Assembly: GCA_947168325.1 (NCBI GenBank)
Contig: CAMVLN010000065.1
Coordinates: 1-8,465 of the forward strand
Reading direction: 5' to 3'
DNA: 8,465 bases
Origin: an uncultured Elusimicrobia bacterium
GTDB taxonomy: Bacteria > Elusimicrobiota > Endomicrobiia > Endomicrobiales > Endomicrobiaceae
Part shown: in pieces, positions 1 to 6,369 of the stretch
Layout: every line of letters starts with the position of its first letter
Position numbering within the stretch: the stretch's first letter is position 1
Notes under the pieces: model-generated
The model's input: the letters and a program-made list of their open reading frames with translations, nothing else
Databases searched by the model: none
Told to the model about the DNA's origin: nothing
Made by a program: the position numbers and the translations under genes

Positions 1-261
1 GATGATCCAGGTTTCTCATATATCGTTATAGATAAAGAAAATACAGATTATTCAAAAATGGTATCTATTTACAAAAAAGCAAAAGAAAATTACTGTTTTT
101 ATAATACTCCAATACTTTTTTTTACTGAAGGTATTTTTCAAACAGTGTTATTTTCAAATTTTAAAAATAATCCTTTTGAATGTTATAGTATTTGTAATAT
201 AGAAGAATCTAATTTTACAAGAAAAATATATTTATCTTCTAACTATAATTTTTATTTTTAA
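1..261 (+). CDS. C-terminal fragment of an unrecognised protein (5' end outside the window)
   Basis: The frame is open from base 1 to a TAA at 259-261, giving the last 86 residues of a protein that begins upstream. An ATG at 58 lies inside this frame, but it has no clear ribosome binding site and the frame continues past it, so I treat the gene as 5'-truncated. The fragment is rich in Phe, Tyr, Asn and Lys, with a hydrophobic stretch around FYNTPILFFTEGIFQTVLF, and it ends in an aromatic/Asn-rich tail. No catalytic motif, Cys cluster or recognisable domain is visible. G+C is about 18-20% by eye, lower than in the radical SAM genes downstream. The next open frame (289-618) is in the same phase, so the stop at 259 could be an interruption of a longer gene. 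Function is unknown. Confidence 0.55.
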   Translation, partial: DDPGFSYIVIDKENTDYSKMVSIYKKAKENYCFYNTPILFFTEGIFQTVLFSNFKNNPFECYSICNIEESNFTRKIYLSSNYNFYF

Positions 262-288
262 ATAAACAATAATATATTCAAAGAATTA

Positions 289-618
289 GTGGTTTCTTCT
301 TTATCAGAAATGACTATATATATTAATGAAACAAATATCTTGCAAAGTTTTGATGATATAAGGCAACGGTTGTATTATATGTTTATTCAAATACTACAAT
401 TTTATTTGTTTTTGAAAAATGATAAAATAACATATAGATCTTATAGTAATGTTGTTAAAGATTTTAAGAATAATAACAAAAATAGAATAAAAGATGTAGA
501 AAAGATTTTATTTTGTTTTGAAGAAGATTGTAAGTTAGAAGATATTGAAAAAATAGCAAAAATAATTATTTTTTTAAAAAATTTGAAAAACGAGTTAATG
601 AATTTGTATGGAAAATAA
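289..618 (+). CDS. Small helical hypothetical protein, Lys/Asn-rich
   Basis: This is a 109-residue protein if it starts at the GTG at 289, or 102 residues from the ATG at 310. Neither start has a convincing Shine-Dalgarno. A hydrophobic, aromatic stretch at residues 28-42 (LYYMFIQILQFYLFL) is followed by a charged Lys/Asn-rich middle (57-72) and a predicted amphipathic helix at the C-terminus. Two cysteines (C76, C81) sit close together. The stop (616-618) overlaps the start of the first radical SAM gene by 11 bases, so the two are probably co-translated. I do not recognise the family. It lacks a leader/core layout typical of RiPP precursors, and I see no case for a peptide-binding (RRE) domain. 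It is in the same frame as the upstream fragment and could be the 3' part of one interrupted gene. Confidence 0.5.
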   Translation: MVSSLSEMTIYINETNILQSFDDIRQRLYYMFIQILQFYLFLKNDKITYRSYSNVVKDFKNNNKNRIKDVEKILFCFEEDCKLEDIEKIAKIIIFLKNLKNELMNLYGK

Positions 619-1723
619 AGAAATTCTTTTAAATAATAGCATTAAAAATTTGGAAATAAAACAAAAAAAAATAGAGTTGAAATCTACACCCAGTTATGTT
701 ACAATCGGGGCACATTATGGATGCAATGCACAATGTGTATTTTGTTTAGGAGGTAGTTATCCAAGTTTTTCATTAAGAAAATATAAAGAATTTTTTGAAC
801 CTAAAATTAGTCATGTGTTAAAGAAAGCAATTAATGTTGGTTTCTGTGGCTTTGGAGAACTTCTAATACATCCAGAAATAAAAGAAATATTGGATTATTT
901 AAATCAAACGATACCCGTTCAAGCAAAGGCCTTTACAACAAATGGAATAGCTTTAAATGAAACAATATGTCAAAAACTTACAGATGGAAGATATGATGTA
1001 ATGATATCAATGCATGGAGCAAATGCAAGACTACATGAACAAATGACAAGAACAAAAAAATTTAATGATATAGTAAATAATATAAAAAGATTAGTTCAGT
1101 TAAAGAAAGAAAAAAATTCTAAATTAAGTATAAGTATGGTTTTTGTAGTTACACAACAAAATATAGATAACTTATGCGACTTTATAAAATTTTCTCAAGA
1201 TTTAGGTACTGACTGTGTTTGTGCAAACTATCTTACTATGTATGAAAAAGAACATGTAGATATGTCAGTTTTTTGGCAGAAAGAAAGAACTAACGATATT
1301 TTATGTCAAGCAGAAGAATTGAAAAAAAATTTATCTTTTAGTGTAAATTTGCCATTAAAATTCCAAAAATATCAAAAAACAGAAAAAGCTAGTTGTAGAG
1401 ATCCATGGGAGTTTTTTTATACGGAGGTTCAAGGTTCAGTAAATCCGTGCTGCTTAGCTGGAGATCATATAGGAAATTTAAATAATGATACATTTGAAGC
1501 AATATGGAATAGTGATGGTTACAAAATGCTTAGACAAGGAATAGTTACAGGTAATATTCACAATTGGTGTAAAAATTGTTTAAAGTATGATAAAAATAAT
1601 GTAAATAAACTTATGGCACATATTACTTTTAGGTTAGAAACACAAAAAATGTTGTTAGAGTATATATTAAAAAATAATCAAAAGTATAATTTAAAGCAAG
1701 AAGATATAGGTTTTAATATATGA
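608..1723 (+). CDS. Radical SAM/SPASM domain protein (371 aa)
   Basis: This is a cytosolic radical SAM enzyme, expected to cleave S-adenosylmethionine at a [4Fe-4S] cluster to start radical chemistry. The cluster motif CNAQCVFC gives C39, C43 and C46. GFGELL (81-86) is the counterpart of the SAM-binding GGE motif, and FTTNG (109-113) and SMHGA (134-138) are later barrel motifs. The C-terminal third is SPASM-like: C263, C281-C282, GNLNNDTFEAIWNS (289-302) and C321-x2-C324, ligands for one or more auxiliary Fe-S clusters. SPASM enzymes often modify peptides or proteins, but some act on small molecules, so the substrate cannot be named. The ATG at 608 overlaps the previous gene by 11 bases, and the TGA overlaps the next ATG by 4 bases (ATGA). 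The protein is clearly homologous along its length to residues about 355-675 of the next gene product, sharing for example LExxQKKxxLKSxP before the cluster and TxxNIDxLxDxxKF late in the barrel. Confidence 0.9.
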   Translation: MENKEILLNNSIKNLEIKQKKIELKSTPSYVTIGAHYGCNAQCVFCLGGSYPSFSLRKYKEFFEPKISHVLKKAINVGFCGFGELLIHPEIKEILDYLNQTIPVQAKAFTTNGIALNETICQKLTDGRYDVMISMHGANARLHEQMTRTKKFNDIVNNIKRLVQLKKEKNSKLSISMVFVVTQQNIDNLCDFIKFSQDLGTDCVCANYLTMYEKEHVDMSVFWQKERTNDILCQAEELKKNLSFSVNLPLKFQKYQKTEKASCRDPWEFFYTEVQGSVNPCCLAGDHIGNLNNDTFEAIWNSDGYKMLRQGIVTGNIHNWCKNCLKYDKNNVNKLMAHITFRLETQKMLLEYILKNNQKYNLKQEDIGFNI

Positions 1724-4449
1724 GTAGTTATACAAAAATAAAAAAAGAAAATTATGACTTAATTGAATTACAAAAAAGGAACAAAGAAATTGTTTTAAGA
1801 GGGTATCCATATTGGCTTACTGTAGATCCAACGAATATTTGTAATCTTGAATGTAGATTTTGCCCTACAGGGCAGAAAAGAGAAACGAGACCACAAAAAA
1901 TAATGGATATGAATTTGTATGAGTCTATAATGGATAAAATTGGTAAGTATTTGATATACACAGAATTTTGTAATTGGGGTGAGCCTTTACTTAACAAAAA
2001 TATAACAAAAATGATAAAAATTGCAAAAGTCTATGAAACACAAACTTTTCTTTCTACAAATTTAAATATCAATATGACAGAAGAATTTACCGAAAAGTTA
2101 GTTAAATCTGGCCTTGATAGAATGACAATTTCTATAGATGGAGCAACTCAAAAAACTTATGAGGTATACAGAAAAAATGGAAATATAGATTTAGTATTTA
2201 AAAATATTAAACTGTTAGTTCAATCAAAGAAAGAATTAAACTCGATGACTCCACATTTACATTGGCAATTTTTAGTTTTTAAACACAATGAGCATGAAAT
2301 AGAGTTAGCAAGAAAAATATCAAAAACGATAGAAGTTGATGATATAGGTTTTACTGCTCCTTTTTGCGATGTTAGTTGGGCATCTAGTATAGGACAGTAT
2401 AATAACTATTTAATTAAAGAAGGTATTGACAAAGAAAAAAAACAGGTTATATTTAAAAATGCCAATAAACAATTATGCAATTGGCTATGGGATGCAATAA
2501 CTGTTAATGCAGATGGTTCAATATCACCTTGTTGTTCTGTTGAAGATAAAAAGGATGATTTTGAAATGTTTGATGCAAAAAAATCTTTCTTTGAAATATG
2601 GAATAGCAAAAATTATGTTCAGGCAAGAAAGTTTGTTTTAAATAGAGAAAAAGAAAATTTTACGAATATATGTACTAAATGTAATATAGGAGCAAGTAAT
2701 CATAGAGATATTTCTATTGGTAAACCATCAAATTCAAACAATGCCGATATTATAGAAAAAAATTTAGTAGAACAAAATAGAGACCTTAATTTTTTAGAAT
2801 ACGAGCAAAAAAAAGTTATATTAAAATCTTACCCAACTTCATTGTTTATTCAAGTGGATTCTCCTTGTAATATAAACTGTTTATTCTGTTCTAGACCTAA
2901 AGTTTATCCATATTTTAATTTAGATGATTTTAAAGCAAAATATGAAGAAAAGTTATGGCCGGCATTTCAAAGAGTAGAAAGAATAAATATTACAGGATCA
3001 GGTGAACTTTTATTATTGCCAGAAGCAAAAAGAAATTTGGATTATTTTAATCAGTTTAAATATGCAGAAAAAATGTTTGCAACAAATGGTTCGTCTCTTA
3101 CTCCAAAGATGATAGATTATATAATTGAAAGCGATAATAGATATTTAATACATGTTTCTATGCATTGTTGTGATCCTTTTACACATAGGAAAATGACACG
3201 AGCAAACACATATCCAATAGTTATACAAAATGTAAATTATGCAATGAAAGCTAAAAGACAATATCATAAATTAAGAATAAATTTTATATTTGTTGCTACT
3301 ACTGAAAATATAGATAAACTACCAGACTATGTTAAATTTGCAGGAGAAAAAGGTGCAGATGCAGTAGTTGTATATTATAATTTAGTTTACAGATTAGAGC
3401 AAAAATATCTTTCAACATATTTTTGTAAAGATAAAACAAATCAAATGTTTGACGAAGCAGAAAAAATATCTAAAAAATATAATGTTAATTTGCAGTTGCC
3501 ACAAAGATACAAACAAAAAGAGTATCCTTGCGAACAAAGATGTCAAGAAGCATGGACACAGCTTATGATAAATCCGTCGGGCGATGTTATTACATGTGAT
3601 GTCGCTGGAGATTTAAGAGAAACAATACTTAATAAAAATACTTTTATGGATTTATGGAATAGTTTATACTTTGTCAAGATAAGAAAAAGATTATTAGAAG
3701 GAAATAGTGCTTGCTCTAATTTTTGTATAAGAGCAAATCAAGCTTCTATAAATAAATATAATTCTCATTTTATTACAAGAGGAAAAAATAAAGAAGAAAT
3801 AGATAAGTTTATGGAAGGAGTAGAAGAAGATAACAATGTTTATATAAATAAAAAAATAGAAAACCATATTGATATAAAACAAAATGTAATAATTAATCTT
3901 TATATTATGCAAGGTTGGCAATATGTTAAAGACAATGATGCAGAAAAAATAAAAGAAATTTGTAATTTGTTGATGGAATTATATGATATAGCTAATGAAA
4001 AAGATAAAGTAAGAATCTGTGTTTTTGTGGCAAGAGTTAATATAGATTTTAGAAAACTTGAAATTGCAGAAGACTATTTATTAAAAGCAATGGTATTAGA
4101 TGAAAAGAATCCAGTTTTATATAAACTTATGGCAATGGTGAAGTTTTATTTGAAAGAATATAAAAAAACTGAAAAATTATTTTTTAAGTCTCTTAGATTG
4201 GCAAAACTAATTAAAAATAATTTTGAAATTTCAGAAATATATTTTGAAATGGCTACACATTATGATATGAGATATGTTTTTTATAAACAAAGGATAACAG
4301 AACAAATACATAAACATACAATGGAAATATTATTAAAAAAATCTTTAAAATATAATTGTGGTAATAGTGCAGCACTTAATAAATTGGAAGAAATAAAAAA
4401 TATAGGTAAAAATAATGAGCAAAGATTTTTATTTACAGGGAACAGATAA
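1720..4449 (+). CDS. Tandem double radical SAM/SPASM protein with C-terminal TPR-like domain (909 aa)
   Basis: Two full radical SAM/SPASM modules lie in one chain, followed by a helical tail. Module 1 (about 15-335): CNLECRFC (C41, C45, C48), WGEPLL (86-91), SIDGA (138-142), then SPASM residues C253, C271-C272 and C318-x2-C321. Module 2 (about 355-675): CNINCLFC (C383, C387, C390), GSGELLLLP (426-434), ATNGSS (454-459), SMHCCD (480-485), then C608, C626 and C665-x3-C669. Module 2 has a single Cys-Asp where module 1 has Cys-Cys, so its auxiliary cluster may be ligated differently. Residues about 720-890 are helical; 764-831 read as two TPR-like hairpins (for example PVLYKLMAMVKFYLKEYKKTE), suggesting protein-protein docking. 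Single radical SAM proteins are usually 300-450 aa, so this is a fusion. It begins in an ATGA overlap with the 371-aa gene, and the next gene starts 35 bases before its stop. The two modules may do successive steps, or one may serve as a scaffold; the sequence does not decide. Confidence 0.9.
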   Translation: MSSYTKIKKENYDLIELQKRNKEIVLRGYPYWLTVDPTNICNLECRFCPTGQKRETRPQKIMDMNLYESIMDKIGKYLIYTEFCNWGEPLLNKNITKMIKIAKVYETQTFLSTNLNINMTEEFTEKLVKSGLDRMTISIDGATQKTYEVYRKNGNIDLVFKNIKLLVQSKKELNSMTPHLHWQFLVFKHNEHEIELARKISKTIEVDDIGFTAPFCDVSWASSIGQYNNYLIKEGIDKEKKQVIFKNANKQLCNWLWDAITVNADGSISPCCSVEDKKDDFEMFDAKKSFFEIWNSKNYVQARKFVLNREKENFTNICTKCNIGASNHRDISIGKPSNSNNADIIEKNLVEQNRDLNFLEYEQKKVILKSYPTSLFIQVDSPCNINCLFCSRPKVYPYFNLDDFKAKYEEKLWPAFQRVERINITGSGELLLLPEAKRNLDYFNQFKYAEKMFATNGSSLTPKMIDYIIESDNRYLIHVSMHCCDPFTHRKMTRANTYPIVIQNVNYAMKAKRQYHKLRINFIFVATTENIDKLPDYVKFAGEKGADAVVVYYNLVYRLEQKYLSTYFCKDKTNQMFDEAEKISKKYNVNLQLPQRYKQKEYPCEQRCQEAWTQLMINPSGDVITCDVAGDLRETILNKNTFMDLWNSLYFVKIRKRLLEGNSACSNFCIRANQASINKYNSHFITRGKNKEEIDKFMEGVEEDNNVYINKKIENHIDIKQNVIINLYIMQGWQYVKDNDAEKIKEICNLLMELYDIANEKDKVRICVFVARVNIDFRKLEIAEDYLLKAMVLDEKNPVLYKLMAMVKFYLKEYKKTEKLFFKSLRLAKLIKNNFEISEIYFEMATHYDMRYVFYKQRITEQIHKHTMEILLKKSLKYNCGNSAALNKLEEIKNIGKNNEQRFLFTGNR
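4404..4407 (+). promoter_or_regulatory. Shine-Dalgarno-like site for the first small radical SAM gene
   Basis: AGGT lies 7 bases before the ATG at 4415, inside the 3' end of the 909-aa gene. It supports this ATG even though it creates a 35-base overlap with the upstream frame. Confidence 0.45.
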
Positions 4450-5275
4450 AAAAAAAGAGCATTTTTTGAAAAATATAGGTGTGTCTTTTGAATGGAATAT
4501 TATTTACAAGTGTAATTATAGGTGTTCTTATTGTATATTTAATGGAAAATGGGAAGAGTACGGACCAAGAACAGTTTTTAAATCTGTAGATGAACTTGTA
4601 CAAGTATGGAATAAAATTTATGATATGTATGGTAGATGCTCAATAGTTTTTACGGGTGGAGAACCAACAATATATCCTAATTTTTTTGAGTTTGTTTCAA
4701 AACTTTCTCAAAAACATTATCCTATAAATATTTCAAGTAATGGCTCTGGTGATTTAAAGAAAATGGTAGAACTGTGTGATAATAAAAAAGTTTCTATGTC
4801 TATAAGTTTTCATACAGAATTTGATAGTGCTAAAGATGTATTGAAAAGAGCAAAATATTTAAAAGAAAAAGGTTTTTTAGCAGAGTTTATTAATTATTGT
4901 TGTTGGCCACCTACAGTGCCAAAACTTATGGAATATGTTAAGATGTTTAAAAATGAAGGTTTTTTAATAAAAGCTATTCCTTTTTGTGGACAGTATAATG
5001 GTAAAATTTATCCAGATTCTTATACGAAAGAAGAGAAAGATATTTTAGGAATGAATGAAGTTTGGGAAAAAAATGTAAAAAGAAAAGGAACATTGTGTGC
5101 TGCAGGGCAAAAATCTGCACTAATTTTTCCTGATGGTAAAGTTGCAAGATGTGGACAAATAGGTGAGAGAATTTTAGTAGGAAATATATTTGATAACAGT
5201 TTTAAACTTTTAGATAAACCACAAGAATGTGATGTTTATATATGTCCCTGTTTAAAAGCAGTTGATGTAGAATAG
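4415..5275 (+). CDS. Small radical SAM protein, array member 1 (286 aa)
   Basis: First member of the compact paralogue array. CNYRCSYC (C33, C37, C40) binds the radical SAM cluster and is flanked by aromatics (FEWNIIYK before, IFNGKW after). GGEPTIYPNF (81-90) is the SAM-contacting motif, ISSNG (106-110) and SFHTEF (131-136) follow, and GQYNGKIYPDSYTKEEK (192-208) is an array-specific motif. The C-terminus holds C228 (LCAAGQ), C246 (RCGQIG), GN (256-257) and C272, C277, C279 (ending CPC). That makes five extra Cys, likely ligands of an auxiliary cluster in a shortened SPASM or twitch-like fold. It has a single Cys at 246, where members 2 and 3 have CysCys, and no long insert between barrel and cluster. 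It overlaps the fusion gene by 35 bases in a different frame, and a run of nine A (4448-4456) lies near its 5' end. The chemistry is inferred from the superfamily; the substrate is unknown. Confidence 0.88.
   Translation: MSKDFYLQGTDKKKEHFLKNIGVSFEWNIIYKCNYRCSYCIFNGKWEEYGPRTVFKSVDELVQVWNKIYDMYGRCSIVFTGGEPTIYPNFFEFVSKLSQKHYPINISSNGSGDLKKMVELCDNKKVSMSISFHTEFDSAKDVLKRAKYLKEKGFLAEFINYCCWPPTVPKLMEYVKMFKNEGFLIKAIPFCGQYNGKIYPDSYTKEEKDILGMNEVWEKNVKRKGTLCAAGQKSALIFPDGKVARCGQIGERILVGNIFDNSFKLLDKPQECDVYICPCLKAVDVE
4655..4686 (+). repeat. 32-base identical block, copy 1 (encodes GGEPTIYPNF)
   Basis: These 32 bases are identical to 5536-5567 in the next gene. They cover the SAM-binding GGEP motif and what follows, and the flanking sequences diverge at once. 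Silent positions match too, which suggests recent duplication or gene conversion in addition to protein-level constraint. Confidence 0.8.
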
Positions 5276-5283
5276 TTTTTATT

Positions 5284-5289
5284 AAAGGA
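5284..5289 (+). promoter_or_regulatory. Ribosome binding site for array member 2
   Basis: AAAGGA lies 6 bases before the ATG at 5296, in the only true gap of the radical SAM operon (5276-5295). This fixes the start of the 357-aa gene and shows it can be initiated independently of the upstream stop. No hairpin terminator fits in the gap. Confidence 0.7.
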
Positions 5290-5295
5290 TTAAAA

Positions 5296-6369
5296 ATGAA
5301 TATTGAAGAATTGAAACAAAAAATGAGAATTTTACCGAAACATCCAAGAATATGGAAACCTTATAAAATTCATTGGAATTGGGACATATCTTTTAAATGT
5401 AACTATAAATGTTCTTATTGTGAAGTTGTAAGACGAGATGAAGAATTTAATACACAAATTGCAGATACTGATAAATGGCGAGAAGTTTGGGACAGAATAT
5501 TTGATAATTATTGGTGTACCCATATTAGATTTTCAGGTGGAGAACCAACAATATATCCTAATTTTTTACCATTTTTAGGAATGTTGCTCAAAAAACATAC
5601 AGTAGATATAACGACAAATTTAAGTTTTGACTTAAATAAGTTTTTAGATCAAGTTAAGCCAGGTGGACTTTCTATATCAGCAAGTTTTCATCCTGAATTT
5701 ACAGATTTTGAGACTTTTTTTGAAAAATTAAAATATCTTCATTTTAATGGATTTCCATCGACACTTTCTTATGTTGGGTATCCTCCGCATTTAGATAAAA
5801 TTCCAGAATATAAAAAAAGATTAGAAGAATTACATATGTATTTTAAAATAATACCTTTTATAGGAATTTATAAAGGGAAAAAATATCCTGAAGCTTATGA
5901 TGTAAGAGAAAGAAGATTGCTTGAAGGTTTTGCTACAGATTCAAAAGATGAACATTTAAATGATATAAATTCAAGATGGGTCAAATGGAGAGTAGAGAAA
6001 GAAGAAAATCAAGAGACAAGAAATTCAAAAATAAAGTTAGGTAAACTCTGTAGAATGGGGCAGATGTATGCAAAAATTCATCCAGACTTAACAGTTACAA
6101 GATGCTGTGCAGGTTATCATGGAAAACAATCTGGGAGTTTAGGGTGTTTATTAGATAAGAATTTCAAATTGTTAGATGAACCACAAGCATGCACTGTTGA
6201 TTATGATTGTCCATGTTTTAAAGGTATGTTTGTTGGTGAAGATGAAAATAAATGGGAACCATTGTGGGAATCATTAGATCATCCTGTATATAAGATAGAA
6301 TACATGAAAGAATATGCAAAATATTTAAAAGAACAAGGGAAAAATAATTATGGAAAGTATACAAAATAG
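5296..6369 (+). CDS. Small radical SAM protein, array member 2 (357 aa)
   Basis: Second array member. The cluster motif CNYKCSYC gives C35, C39 and C42. It is preceded by WNWDISFK, but followed by EVVRRDEE, without the Trp and aromatic residues seen there in the other copies, which may alter substrate binding next to the active site. Other motifs are GGEPTIYPNF (81-90), TTNLS (106-110), SFHPEF (130-135) and GIYKGKKYPEAY (190-201). A charged insert of about 35 residues (215-249) precedes the C-terminal cluster: C252 (LCRMGQMYAKI), C270-C271, C299, C305 and C307 (CPC). C284 lies where others have GN. A tail of about 50 residues after CPC (308-357) has Trp-rich and charged segments (ENKWEPLWE) and a terminal helix; member 3 has a shorter similar tail. 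The start is supported by AAAGGA 6 bases upstream. The 3' end overlaps the next gene by 20 bases. Confidence 0.88.
   Translation: MNIEELKQKMRILPKHPRIWKPYKIHWNWDISFKCNYKCSYCEVVRRDEEFNTQIADTDKWREVWDRIFDNYWCTHIRFSGGEPTIYPNFLPFLGMLLKKHTVDITTNLSFDLNKFLDQVKPGGLSISASFHPEFTDFETFFEKLKYLHFNGFPSTLSYVGYPPHLDKIPEYKKRLEELHMYFKIIPFIGIYKGKKYPEAYDVRERRLLEGFATDSKDEHLNDINSRWVKWRVEKEENQETRNSKIKLGKLCRMGQMYAKIHPDLTVTRCCAGYHGKQSGSLGCLLDKNFKLLDEPQACTVDYDCPCFKGMFVGEDENKWEPLWESLDHPVYKIEYMKEYAKYLKEQGKNNYGKYTK
5536..5567 (+). repeat. 32-base identical block, copy 2 (encodes GGEPTIYPNF)
   Basis: Exact copy of 4655-4686, in the same position of the protein and 881 bases downstream. See the first copy. Members 3 to 5 keep the GGEP motif but differ in the DNA. 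Confidence 0.8.
6335..6340 (+). promoter_or_regulatory. Shine-Dalgarno-like site for array member 3
   Basis: AAGGGA lies 9 bases before the ATG at 6350, within the end of the upstream gene. It supports this start and the 20-base overlap. Confidence 0.5.

Noticed and set aside
244..249. TATAAT as a -10 promoter element for the downstream operon
   Set aside because: It lies in a very AT-rich coding end, with no recognisable -35 at the right distance; such hexamers are expected by chance here.
289..618. The 109-residue protein as a FliS-like flagellar chaperone or a RiPP precursor peptide
   Set aside because: It is small and helical, but no specific FliS motif can be seen, and there is no leader/core layout or repeated core residues. 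Kept as hypothetical.
1752..1997. Minus-strand open frame of 81 codons
   Set aside because: It lies fully within the first radical SAM module of the fusion gene, shows no recognisable motif, and is best explained as a shadow frame. The same holds for other minus-strand frames at 2406-2609, 3694-3921, 5332-5523, 6218-6472, 7510-7692 and 8144-8428.
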